Positions 1 through 7,905 of a DNA stretch of 64,000 bases are shown piece after piece (the first letter of the stretch is position 1; the number at the start of each line of letters is the position of its first letter). Both the position numbers and the translations under genes were made by a program. The stretch is from Meiothermus sp. CFH 77666 (GTDB lineage: Bacteria > Deinococcota > Deinococci > Deinococcales > Thermaceae), in contig NZ_JAGDFV010000012.1 in assembly GCF_017497985.1 (NCBI RefSeq), positions 42,881-106,880 of the forward strand. Reading direction: 5' to 3'. Under the pieces are notes generated by a model. That model searched no databases and had not been told where the DNA came from. It saw only the letters and a program-made list of their open reading frames with translations.

Positions 1-111
1 CTGGCGCGTTTGGATCTGCAAAACCGGAACGCCCAGCAGCGCCAGACGCCCACGGGATACCTGGGCCTCAGCGGCTCCCGGTGCCTTTTCCGGGCGTTTG
101 CGTTCCGGCAT
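1..111 (-). CDS. N terminus of an unrecognised protein, truncated by the window edge
   Basis: The minus strand opens with ATG at 111 and stays open to the left edge, giving 37 residues beginning MPERKRPEKAPGAAEAQ, a basic, charged start followed by a hydrophobic stretch (RLALLGVPVLQIQ). A TACAAT box (118-123 on the plus strand as its complement) sits exactly six bases upstream of the ATG with no Shine-Dalgarno sequence, the leaderless pattern seen at about a dozen other genes here. Function cannot be assigned from so short a piece. The basic head before a hydrophobic segment would fit a membrane-anchored protein, but that is a guess. Confidence 0.55.
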   Translation of the reverse strand, partial: MPERKRPEKAPGAAEAQVSRGRLALLGVPVLQIQTRQ

Positions 112-117
112 TTAAAC

Positions 118-123
118 ATTGTA
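118..123 (-). promoter_or_regulatory. -10 box TACAAT, leaderless arrangement
   Basis: TACAAT on the minus strand ends six bases before the ATG at 111. No ribosome binding site lies between them, so transcription probably starts at or next to the start codon. Confidence 0.5.
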
Positions 124-198
124 GGAATACCCGTCAAGGCTGGATGTTTGTTTGCCACAAAGTTATCCAAGCATTTTTGTGTCACAAAGAATCGCCCT

Positions 199-232
199 GT
201 CATTCCGAAGAGGCGCAGCCGACAAGGAATCC
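199..232. repeat. Candidate interspersed repeat of the CATTCC...GGAATCC type
   Basis: The stretch has CATTCCGA at one end and AAGGAATCC at the other, a short imperfect inverted repeat that resembles a widely seen class of intergenic repeat. No second copy was found in this window, so the call rests on resemblance only. The rest of 112-312 shows nothing else recognisable. Confidence 0.25.
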
Positions 233-312
233 TGGTTGCAAATAATGCGAGAATGGCGAAGGTGGAATTCTCTGTTCTGCGGTTTCTGGGCTCGATTGCA
301 CGAACTACTGCT

Positions 313-948
313 TTACAACCCGAACCAGGTAAAAGGATAGTAACTCACCAGTTCGTCGCGGTACGGCTCCACCAGCCGAACATTGGCCGCCGGGGCTTCG
401 GGCCTGGCCAGCTCGACCCTGGGGTTAAAGTCTCGGGCCGCAATCTGGCGCAGAATTTCCTGGGGGTTCAGATTGGGCACCCCATAGCCGAGCGCGGCAT
501 AGACCTGGGAGCGCACCCAGGCATACTCCTCGAGCGAGAAATCCTCCCGGTTCAGGGCCTGCACCTGCAACCCTTTGGCATCCAGCACCAGCGAGCCCCC
601 CTCGCGGAACAGATCCAGCGCCGTGCGGTAGTCCAGCGTAAGCTGCCCGACTTGCTGGTTGGCCAGCTGGTTGAGCCGGGCCTCCACGCGCTGGTAGCGC
701 TCCCCTAGCTGTTGCTTGACGCTGCGCTGCACCCGTACAAAGCGCTGTACTTGATCGGGACTCAGCAGCCCACTGGCGGGGGGCGTATACGCAGTCTGCC
801 GTTTTATGTCTTTGTCCTGGGCGATAATCTGCTGAAAATTGTTGACCAGGGTCTGGGCCGGACGAATCAGGAACGAGTAGGCTGCCCAGCCTGCCAGACC
901 CAAAAAAAGCAAAAAACCAAAACAACCCATCATGAGCCATCGTGCCAT
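313..948 (-). CDS. Membrane-anchored protein of unknown function
   Basis: A 211-residue protein starting at ATG 948; an in-frame TTG at 978 is a less likely start. Residues 3-25 form one hydrophobic segment (MMGCFGFLLFLGLAGWAAYSF) that would act as a signal anchor, with the rest outside the membrane. The remainder is mostly helical and rich in Gln, Arg and Leu, with a probable amphipathic or coiled-coil stretch around residues 60-110 (VQRFVRVQRSVKQQLGERYQ). No catalytic motif or family signature was recognised. It is divergent from the diguanylate cyclase gene that starts at 1209, with about 260 bases between them. Confidence 0.6.
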   Translation of the reverse strand: MARWLMMGCFGFLLFLGLAGWAAYSFLIRPAQTLVNNFQQIIAQDKDIKRQTAYTPPASGLLSPDQVQRFVRVQRSVKQQLGERYQRVEARLNQLANQQVGQLTLDYRTALDLFREGGSLVLDAKGLQVQALNREDFSLEEYAWVRSQVYAALGYGVPNLNPQEILRQIAARDFNPRVELARPEAPAANVRLVEPYRDELVSYYPFTWFGL

Positions 949-1085
949 GTGCGCAGGATGGCATACCCTGGGCCGCAAGACTGCGGTGTTCGGTTCAATT
1001 CAGATACATGTTCGGCCAGAGCCTGCCCAGTTGAACCACAATCCTTGAGTTCGTCAAATACGTTTCAAACGTAAAATTCTACAAA

Positions 1086-1114
1086 CCACACCCCCAGTTA
1101 ACGGCTGGGTGTGT
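1086..1114. promoter_or_regulatory. Imperfect hairpin in the divergent spacer before the first GGDEF gene
   Basis: CACACCCCCAG and CTGGGTGTG face each other around TTAACGG, giving a nine- to ten-pair stem with one bulge. There is no T-run, so it is not an obvious terminator. It lies about 95 bases upstream of the start at 1209 and could be an operator or a 5' leader structure. Confidence 0.3.
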
Positions 1115-1208
1115 CAGATATCACCGGAATTAATGCCTTTTCCCCCTAGGCTCGAGCCAGGTTGCACCTCTTCGCAAGTATTTTGGTGCCTTATCGTCAG
1201 GAGAAATT

Positions 1209-2981
1209 TTGAACCACGCCGCCACCCATCTCACCTCCTCCGCGGCCCCCACGGCTGCCGAACGGGTACTGACCCTGGTGGATCTGGGTAGTGAGGTCTT
1301 GCGCATCAACCCCTCCCAGGCCCTGGACATGGCCACCCAGGCCGCGCAGCTGTGCCAGGAGCATGGGCTCGCCAGGCTCCGACTGCCCGTCCTGAGCCTG
1401 CTGGGGGAAAGCCAGTACCGACTGGGACAGTACCTCGAGGCCCGCGCCAACCTCAATACCCTGCTGTCACTCGGCCCCGATCAAAGCCTTGCAGCCAAGA
1501 GCCTCTGCACGCTGGGCCATGTGCAGCGCATGCTGGGCGAGTATCGCAGCGCCATTCAGCATTACAACCAGGCATTGGAACTCGCTCATCGGCTGCAGGA
1601 CAGCAATCTGGAAGTCGCCACTCTGAACGGGCTGGCGGGAACCTATTTCTCGCTGTTTGATTACCAGGGCGCCGCCGAACTGTACCTGCATAGCCTGGGA
1701 CTGGCCCAGAGCCTGGGCAACCTCGAGGCCGAAGGGGCCGCCCTGGGCAACCTGGGCGCGGTCTATCTGGAGCAGGGGGAGCTCTCCAGGGCCCAGGAGC
1801 TTTTCCAGAAGGGTCTGGAAATCTGCATCCGGGTGGGCAACCAGCAGCGCGAGGCGGTGGTTCGCAACAACCTGGGCTTCACCTACTACCGGCTAGACTC
1901 CTACCAGTCTTCGCTCGAGTACAGCCAGCAGGCACTGCAACTGGCCCAGAAGCTGCGGGATCGCCGTATCGAGGCCAGCGCGCTGGGCAATCTGGCCCTT
2001 ACGTACTTTGCCCTGGGGCAGTACGACACCGCCCTCGAGCTCAACAAACGAGCCCTGGAACTCGAGCGCGAGCTACACAACCGCCATACCGAAGCCGACT
2101 TGCTGGTGCAGATTGGCCGCATCTGGCTGGAAAAGCGCAACTACGAAATGGCCCAGAACACCCTCGAGGAAGCCCTGCAGGTAGCCCAGTCCGCTGGCAA
2201 CCGCAAGGCCCATACCGAAGTGCATCTGTATCTGTCGGAGGTCTGGCAGCACAAGGGCCAGTTTGCCCTGGCCCTCCAGCAACACCGGCTGTACCACGAA
2301 CTGACCGCCGCCAACCTGCGCGAACAACTCGAGCGCAAAACCCTGGCCCTCCTGATTCGCTTCCAGGCCGAACAGGCCCTGCAGCAAGCCGAGATCGTGC
2401 GCCTGCGGAATGTGGAGCTGGTTGCCGCGAACGAAGCCCTCGAGCAGGCCAATCGCGAAAAAAGCCAGCTGCTGGCCCAGCTCGAGCAGATGGTGCGCAC
2501 CGACCCCCTCACCCAGATCTACAACCGCCGCTACCTCGAGGAGCAGCTCGAGCGCCTGTTTGAGCAATCCCGTGCCGAGCAGTGGCCCCTGAGCGTCGCC
2601 CTGATTGACCTCGACCACTTCAAGGCTATCAACGACACCTACTCCCACCAGGCGGGCGACGAGGTACTCAAAACCACCGCTGCCCTTTTCAAGGAAACCC
2701 TGCCGGAAGTCGAGTTGATTGCCCGCTACGGCGGGGAGGAGTTTGCCATCGTGTTCCCCCAGACCCCCGTTGCCGAGGCCGCCGCCGTCTGCGAGCGCCT
2801 GCGCCAGCGAATCGAGACCCACGACTGGAGCTTCATCCACCCCGACCTGGCGGTTACGGTCAGCATCGGGGTATCCGACGCGCCCAGCGCCCCCAACCAC
2901 GAAAAACTCCTGATGGTGGCCGACCAGTACCTCTACGACGCCAAGCGCAAACGCCGCAACCAGGTTTGCTTCGGGTCATAA
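1209..2981 (+). CDS. TPR-repeat diguanylate cyclase (GGDEF), degenerate I-site
   Basis: A 590-residue cytoplasmic signalling protein. The TTG start is supported by AGGAGA at 1199-1204, four bases upstream. Residues about 20-375 are tetratricopeptide repeats (motifs such as ALGNLALTYFALGQYDTALE), followed by a coiled coil at about 375-425 and a GGDEF domain at about 430-588. The active-site motif is GGEEF (residues 508-512), with the metal-binding DLDHFK motif upstream, so it should make cyclic di-GMP from GTP. The allosteric inhibition site, normally RxxD five residues before GGEEF, reads PEVE and appears lost. The TPR part presumably senses a partner protein. It is followed 32 bases later by a paralogue of the same architecture. 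Confidence 0.88.
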   Translation: MNHAATHLTSSAAPTAAERVLTLVDLGSEVLRINPSQALDMATQAAQLCQEHGLARLRLPVLSLLGESQYRLGQYLEARANLNTLLSLGPDQSLAAKSLCTLGHVQRMLGEYRSAIQHYNQALELAHRLQDSNLEVATLNGLAGTYFSLFDYQGAAELYLHSLGLAQSLGNLEAEGAALGNLGAVYLEQGELSRAQELFQKGLEICIRVGNQQREAVVRNNLGFTYYRLDSYQSSLEYSQQALQLAQKLRDRRIEASALGNLALTYFALGQYDTALELNKRALELERELHNRHTEADLLVQIGRIWLEKRNYEMAQNTLEEALQVAQSAGNRKAHTEVHLYLSEVWQHKGQFALALQQHRLYHELTAANLREQLERKTLALLIRFQAEQALQQAEIVRLRNVELVAANEALEQANREKSQLLAQLEQMVRTDPLTQIYNRRYLEEQLERLFEQSRAEQWPLSVALIDLDHFKAINDTYSHQAGDEVLKTTAALFKETLPEVELIARYGGEEFAIVFPQTPVAEAAAVCERLRQRIETHDWSFIHPDLAVTVSIGVSDAPSAPNHEKLLMVADQYLYDAKRKRRNQVCFGS

Positions 2982-3013
2982 AATCGTATGATAAAGCCCA
3001 AGATTGTTGGGCT

Positions 3014-4849
3014 ATGAACCAGACCCTCCAGGCCCTCGAGGCCCAACTCAACCAGACCCAGGCCCTTTCGGAGAAACTGGGGCTTCTGGATCAGCTCTAC
3101 CAGTTTCTGCGTCTGAGCGACCTGCGCCGGGCCAAAGAGACCGTGGAGGACATGCTGATTCTGTCGCAAAACCCCGCCTATCCGGCAGGGCGCGGGCTGG
3201 CCCTGAAAAACCTGGGCGATTTCCATTTTCGCCAGGGCAACCTGCCGGCAGCCCAGGGGTGCCTCGAGGAAGCCCTCGCTATCCTGCGCAGGGCCGGTGA
3301 AGTCAAGGGCGAGATAGACACCCTGAACGCCCTGGGCAACTTCTACTACTTTCAGGGTAGTTTTCCCAAGGCCCTTGAGTATTATCTGGAAGCCCTCGAG
3401 CAAAGCCGTAAATACGAGCACAAAGCCCAGGAATCCCACGCCCTAAGCGGCGTGGGCATCGTCCAGTACACCCTAGGCAACTACCAGGAGGCCACCAAGT
3501 ATTTTCTGCGCAGTCTGGCCCTCAAGCGCGAGATTGGCGACCGACTAACTGAAGCAGGCACCCTGAACAACCTGGGACTGGTCTACCTCGAGATGGGCGA
3601 TTATCCGGGGGCAGTACAGCTCTACCGCGAAAGCCTGGAGATCAAGCAAGCGCTGGGCGACCTCCAGGGCCAGGCCAACGCGCTCTCCAACCTGGGCGTG
3701 GTGTTTCAGCGGCTGGGCCGTACCCAGGAGGCCCTGGACTACCACCAGCAGGCCCTGGAAATTGCCAGCCGATTGGGCAGCCCCCAGGTACGGGCCACCT
3801 GCCTGGAAAATCTGGGCCTTTCCCAGGCCTCTCTGGGCAACCTGGAAAAGGCTCTGGAGTTATTCCAGGCGTCCAAAACGCTCTATCAGGAGCTGGGCAA
3901 TCGGCTGGGTGAGCTCAGTACATGGCTTCAGATAGGCTCGACACTGGGCCATCTGGGACAGCCGGATGCTGCCACCCAGGTTCTGCAAAAAGGGCTCAAG
4001 ATGGCCGAGGAGCTAGGGCCCCAAAAACCGCTCTTGGAGTTTCACCAGGCCCTTTCCAGAATCTACGAACAAACGAACAAACCCGCCCTCGCCCTATACC
4101 ACCTCCAGCAGGCCATCGAAATTGAGCGCAGGCTGCACAAAGAACAGCAAGCCCAAAGAACCGCCGCCCTGCTGGCCGGGTTTCAGGTGGAGAAAGCCCG
4201 CCAGGAAGCTGAGATAGAGCGCTTGCGTAACATCGAGCTAGCCCGCGCCAACCGCGAGCTGGCCCGCGCCATCGAAAGCCTCAAGGAAGCCGACGCCGAA
4301 AAGTCGCGCCTGCTGGACAAACTGCGCCTGCAGTCCCAGGAGCTAGAGCGACTGGCCCGTCAGGATCCCCTCACCCGGCTCTATAACCGCCGCTACCTCG
4401 AGGAAAACCTGGAGCGCGAGTTTGCTGCTTCCAAACGCTACCACTTTCCCCTTAGCGTAGCTATGGTGGACATTGACCATTTCAAACAGATTAATGATCA
4501 CTTTTCCCATCAGGTCGGCGACGATGTCCTCCGGGTGGTGGGACAGATGCTCGAGTCCAGTTGCCGCGGGGTGGACTTTGCGGCCCGCTATGGGGGAGAA
4601 GAATTCGCCCTGGTCTTCCCACAAACCGACCTGCTCGGTGCGCTGGTGGCCTGTGAACGGGTGCGGCAACGGGTGGAGAGCCATGACTGGAGTACTATTC
4701 ACCCAGATCTGAAGGTTACGGTGAGCATCGGGGTGAGCAACGACCCCACTCTGCCCAACCACGAAAAACTCCTCGCCGCCGCCGACGAACAGCTCTACGC
4801 GGCCAAGCGAGCGGGGCGCAATCGGGTGTTCCCGCAAGTAAAGGGGTAA
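3014..4849 (+). CDS. TPR-repeat diguanylate cyclase (GGDEF) with intact I-site
   Basis: A 611-residue paralogue of the preceding gene with the same layout: TPR repeats (about 10-380, for example TLNALGNFYYFQGSFPKALE), a coiled coil (about 395-445) and a GGDEF domain (about 450-608). The catalytic motif is GGEEF at residues 527-531. RGVD at 518-521 is a canonical RxxD inhibitory site for cyclic di-GMP, unlike the upstream copy. ATG at 3014 was chosen because it aligns with the first TPR. There is no strong Shine-Dalgarno sequence, so translation may depend on the upstream gene, or on a promoter near TATGAT at 2987-2992. The pair most likely arose by tandem duplication. Confidence 0.88.
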   Translation: MNQTLQALEAQLNQTQALSEKLGLLDQLYQFLRLSDLRRAKETVEDMLILSQNPAYPAGRGLALKNLGDFHFRQGNLPAAQGCLEEALAILRRAGEVKGEIDTLNALGNFYYFQGSFPKALEYYLEALEQSRKYEHKAQESHALSGVGIVQYTLGNYQEATKYFLRSLALKREIGDRLTEAGTLNNLGLVYLEMGDYPGAVQLYRESLEIKQALGDLQGQANALSNLGVVFQRLGRTQEALDYHQQALEIASRLGSPQVRATCLENLGLSQASLGNLEKALELFQASKTLYQELGNRLGELSTWLQIGSTLGHLGQPDAATQVLQKGLKMAEELGPQKPLLEFHQALSRIYEQTNKPALALYHLQQAIEIERRLHKEQQAQRTAALLAGFQVEKARQEAEIERLRNIELARANRELARAIESLKEADAEKSRLLDKLRLQSQELERLARQDPLTRLYNRRYLEENLEREFAASKRYHFPLSVAMVDIDHFKQINDHFSHQVGDDVLRVVGQMLESSCRGVDFAARYGGEEFALVFPQTDLLGALVACERVRQRVESHDWSTIHPDLKVTVSIGVSNDPTLPNHEKLLAAADEQLYAAKRAGRNRVFPQVKG

Positions 4850-5047
4850 AGGAAGCGGGGTCAGGGGTATGCAACTACGCTGAATTCACTGCTTCTAAGC
4901 CAAACAGCGCATCTACACGCCAGTTGCCCAAGGGAGCAGTAACCCGATTTGATGACGAGATAAAGACAGCAACAAGCATCGTAGAGTCAATAAAATTCAG
5001 TGGGAACCTCTGTCGCCTGCCCCCTCCATAACCCCTGCCCCCTCCCT

Positions 5048-5053
5048 TATGCT
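5048..5053 (+). promoter_or_regulatory. -10 box TATGCT before psuG, leaderless arrangement
   Basis: TATGCT is followed by six bases and then the ATG at 5060. No Shine-Dalgarno sequence intervenes. The 210-base spacer 4850-5059 otherwise holds only a short match (4857-4871) to a dispersed repeat described at 28586. Confidence 0.45.
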
Positions 5054-5059
5054 GTTCCT

Positions 5060-5947
5060 ATGCGTCTGCATCCCGAAGTCGCCCAAGCCCTGCAAACCCA
5101 CCAGGCGGTGGTGGCCCTCGAGTCCACCGTCATCACCCATGGCCTGCCCCGCCCCCTGAACCTGCAACTAGCCCAGAAGCTCGAGGACACCGTGCGGCAA
5201 GCCGGCGCCGTCCCCGCCACCATCGCCATTCTGAAAGGCGAGGTGGTGGTGGGCCTGACCCCGGACGAGCTAAAGGCCATCGCTGCCGACGACAGCGCCG
5301 ACAAGGCCAGCCTGTGGAACCTGGGCGCACTGGTCGCCCAGGGCAGGAGTGCCGGCACCACCGTGGCCTCCACCACCTTCCTGGCCCACAAGGCCGGTAT
5401 CCAGGTCTTCGCCACCGGGGGTATTGGCGGGGTACACCCCCATCCCTACGACGAGTCGGCAGATCTGCTCGAGCTTTCCCGCACGCCCATTGTGGTGGTC
5501 TCGGCGGGGCCTAAAAGCATTCTTGACCTGGCCGCCACCCTCGAGCGCCTGGAGTCGCTGGGGGTGGCCCTGCTGGGCTACAAAACTAATCGCCTGCCCG
5601 CCTTTCACAGCCCCACCAGCCCCTACCTCCTGCCCGCTCGGGTCGAGTCGGCGCTTGAGGCCGCCCAGGCTTTTCGGGCCGCTCGAGGGCTGGGGCTGCC
5701 GGGAGCCTCGCTGGTGCTTAACCCCATTTCCAAAGGGCTGGACTTTGCCCAGGTACAGCACTGGGTCGAACAGGCCACCCAGGAGGCCGCCCGGGCCGGA
5801 ATAGGCGGCAAGGCCCTGACCCCCTTCCTGCTGCGGCGAATCTCCGAGCTGAGCGGCGGTCAGACCGACGAGGTCAACCTGCGCCTTTTGGAAGAAAATG
5901 CCCGGCTTGCAGCGCAAATCGCGCTGGCTTTGGCAGAGCTCGAGTGA
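5060..5947 (+). CDS. psuG: Pseudouridine-5'-phosphate glycosidase
   Basis: A 295-residue protein matching the usual length of the PsuG/indigoidine synthase A-like family (about 300). The enzyme splits pseudouridine 5'-phosphate into uracil and ribose 5-phosphate in the cytoplasm during pseudouridine salvage. Visible family signatures are ALESTVITHGLP near the N terminus, KASLWNLGAL around residue 80, GGIGGVHP with the following DESADLLELSRTP, and SAGPKSILD, which carry the glutamate, lysine and aspartate residues used in catalysis. ATG at 5060 is preceded by a leaderless -10 box. No pseudouridine kinase (PsuK) gene lies next to it, which is unusual for this pathway but not rare. Confidence 0.9.
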   Translation: MRLHPEVAQALQTHQAVVALESTVITHGLPRPLNLQLAQKLEDTVRQAGAVPATIAILKGEVVVGLTPDELKAIAADDSADKASLWNLGALVAQGRSAGTTVASTTFLAHKAGIQVFATGGIGGVHPHPYDESADLLELSRTPIVVVSAGPKSILDLAATLERLESLGVALLGYKTNRLPAFHSPTSPYLLPARVESALEAAQAFRAARGLGLPGASLVLNPISKGLDFAQVQHWVEQATQEAARAGIGGKALTPFLLRRISELSGGQTDEVNLRLLEENARLAAQIALALAELE

Positions 5948-5958
5948 ACAGCTAGCCA

Positions 5959-5972
5959 TAACGTGTACGTTA
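5959..5972. promoter_or_regulatory. Perfect palindrome TAACGT-GT-ACGTTA upstream of the RodZ-like gene
   Basis: Two perfect six-base arms with a two-base centre, about 30 bases before the ATG at 6002 and just after psuG. The size and symmetry fit a dimeric repressor site. The regulator is unknown. Confidence 0.35.
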
Positions 5973-6001
5973 GCTGATAAACTGGCATAGAATAAGGCGC
6001 A

Positions 6002-6946
6002 ATGTGTGAGCTGGGGAAGCGGTTGAAAGAGTCCCGCGAAGCCAAAGGGCTGGACTTAGCCCAGGCCGCGGAGGTTCTCAAGGTGCGGCGGGCCATACTG
6101 GAGGCGCTGGAGGACTGTCGCTTCGACGAGCTGCCCGAGCCGGCCCTGGCTCGAGGCTACCTGAAGCGCTACGCCCAGCTGCTGGGTCTCGACCCGGCCC
6201 CTTTGCTGGCCCTCTACCCCATCGGCGCCCCCGATTCGGGAGGGCCCGCTGCTTCCCAAACCGTTTCCAGCACAAAAGCGCCTACCTCCCCTTCCAGCAC
6301 GGGCTGGCTCTGGCTGGTGCCACTTATTTTGCTCCTGGCGGTACTGGGCTGGCTGGGCTACCGGGCCCTGAACCCGCCCAGCACGTCGGCCCCTGTACCC
6401 CCCCCACCGGCCCCCGTCACGCCCCCGCCCCCCCAGCAGGTGAGCCTGCGGATTGCCACCCAGCCCCCCGGGGCGCGGGTCTACCTCGATGGCTTTCTGC
6501 TGGGGCAGGCCCCCCTCGAGGCCCGCGTGGAGGCCGGCGAACGCACCCTCCGGATTGAGGCCGCTGGCTACCAGAAATACGAACAGGTACTCACCCTGCA
6601 AAGCGACCGCAGCCTGAGCTTCGCCCTCACCCCCGTTCCACCGGCCCCCCCGCCCAACCCCGCCGCACCCACCACCCCAGAGCCCACGTCCCCCCCCAAT
6701 CCGACCACCCCCACCACCGGGCTGGTGCTGAGGCTCGAGGGCGCCAGCTGGCTCCGCGTGACCGACGCCCGCACAGGCCGGCAGCTCTACGAGGGCACCG
6801 CCCCCGGCGGCACCCAGCTCAGCTTCCCCCTCCCGGTGGTGGTGCGAGCCGGTAACGCCGGGGTGGTGCGGGTCATTGTGGACGGCCAGGATCGGGGCCG
6901 CATGGGCAACGTAGGGCAGGTAGTATCGCTGCGCTACGGACAGTGA
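6002..6946 (+). CDS. RodZ-like protein: helix-turn-helix, one membrane segment, PEGA domain
   Basis: A 314-residue protein. Residues 5-67 form a RodZ-type helix-turn-helix (GKRLKESREAKGLDLAQAAE, ending GYLKRYAQLLGLD), residues 101-120 a membrane helix, then a proline-rich linker, a PEGA domain at about 146-205 (PPGARVYLDGFLLGQAPLEA), a second proline-rich linker, and a C-terminal beta domain at about 240-314 resembling the RodZ C-terminal domain. RodZ proteins link MreB to the cell-wall elongation machinery. The PEGA insertion suggests additional binding outside the membrane. ATG at 6002 has AAGG a few bases upstream. The mreC-mreD-mrdA cluster is 52 kb away in this window. Confidence 0.8.
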   Translation: MCELGKRLKESREAKGLDLAQAAEVLKVRRAILEALEDCRFDELPEPALARGYLKRYAQLLGLDPAPLLALYPIGAPDSGGPAASQTVSSTKAPTSPSSTGWLWLVPLILLLAVLGWLGYRALNPPSTSAPVPPPPAPVTPPPPQQVSLRIATQPPGARVYLDGFLLGQAPLEARVEAGERTLRIEAAGYQKYEQVLTLQSDRSLSFALTPVPPAPPPNPAAPTTPEPTSPPNPTTPTTGLVLRLEGASWLRVTDARTGRQLYEGTAPGGTQLSFPLPVVVRAGNAGVVRVIVDGQDRGRMGNVGQVVSLRYGQ

Positions 6947-6980
6947 ACCGGTGAAAAGGCGCTAAAGACAGTGGTTCCGC

Positions 6981-7018
6981 AAAAAAGGCCGGATCATGTG
7001 TCCGGCCCTATTTCTTTC
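6981..7018. terminator. Bidirectional intrinsic terminator
   Basis: GGCCGGA and TCCGGCC (6987-6993 and 7001-7007) form a perfect seven-pair stem with a seven-base loop. Six A residues lie on the left and a T-rich stretch (CTATTTCTTT) on the right, so it can terminate both the RodZ-like gene (plus) and the DUF937 gene (minus), which converge here. Confidence 0.8.
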
Positions 7019-7024
7019 AGACCC

Positions 7025-7609
7025 CTATCGCTTCAGGAAATTGCCCAGCATCCGCACCACGTCGTCCACCACGTTTCCATCGCGGTTCTGGTCGAGCAGC
7101 ATGTTGACCAGATTGAAGGCCTGGGGCTGCTGCTGCTGCATCTGCCCGGTGGCTTGCTCCAGCAGATCCAGCAGGCCACCCGCCCCCGCGCCTTGCTGAC
7201 GGGTGGTTTTGCCCAGCGCTCCCATCACAATCGGGGCCAGCATCTCCAGAAGGCTCCCCACCTGGTTGGGGTTGATGCCCGCCGCCTGGCCGATGCCCTG
7301 TTGCACTGTCGCCCGATGATCACCCAGCACGTGCCGCAGAATACCGGCGCCCGGCCCCTGCTGAGCCTGGCCCAGAAAGCCCATCAAGTCGTCCAGCACA
7401 CTCCCGTCGTGGTCGCGGTCTAGCGCAGCGGCCAGCGACTCGGCCCCCTTTGGATCGGCAGCATTTCGCTGCAAGCCCTGCAAAAGGGCCGGTAATGCCA
7501 TCCCGATAGCGCTCTGTACCTGGGTGTCCGAAGCCCCCAATTGGCCCGCCATCTGCTTGATGGTGTTTTCGTTGAGGGCCGCTCCAAGCAAATCCATAAG
7601 TCCTGCCAT
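7025..7609 (-). CDS. DUF937-family protein with two EF-hand-like calcium loops
   Basis: A 194-residue cytoplasmic protein starting at ATG 7609, preceded by a strong GGAGGT site. The sequence is alpha-helical with the repeated Gly/Ala/Gln/Leu pattern of DUF937 (ALPALLQGLQRNAADPKGAE; LAPIVMGALGKTTRQQG). Two segments, DRDHDGSVLDD at 64-74 and DQNRDGNVVDD at 173-183, match the DxDxDGxxxxD calcium-binding loop used in dockerins and EF-hands, each followed by a short helix (LMGFL, VVRML). No enzyme motif is visible. It is divergent from rimO. The combination suggests calcium-dependent folding or assembly, which is inference. Confidence 0.75.
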   Translation of the reverse strand: MAGLMDLLGAALNENTIKQMAGQLGASDTQVQSAIGMALPALLQGLQRNAADPKGAESLAAALDRDHDGSVLDDLMGFLGQAQQGPGAGILRHVLGDHRATVQQGIGQAAGINPNQVGSLLEMLAPIVMGALGKTTRQQGAGAGGLLDLLEQATGQMQQQQPQAFNLVNMLLDQNRDGNVVDDVVRMLGNFLKR

Positions 7610-7905
7610 CTTGACCTCCGGTTTCCACTGGCCACGAATGCAGGTTCCCAGAAACCTTATGGATTGTAGCACCACCCTTTGCAGGAGATTTGTAGGCAGT
7701 TCCGGAGGCATCCCTTGAAGCAGCCCAGAAGGGTCTGGTCAAGGATTTTTGGCCATGGGCCTGCGACTTGTGACCTGCGACATTAGACGAACTATTGACT
7801 TCTCTAACAATGACGTGCCTCCTTCAACTTTGCGGTTTCCACCCATTCACGCTATTCCTGCTATACTCGCTAATGTTGTCGCGCCACCGGCGCACAGGAG
7901 AGCGA

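Noticed and set aside
10..708. Long open frame on the plus strand across the left end
   Set aside because: It lies antisense to two better-supported minus-strand genes (1-111 and 313-948) and its protein has no recognisable features.
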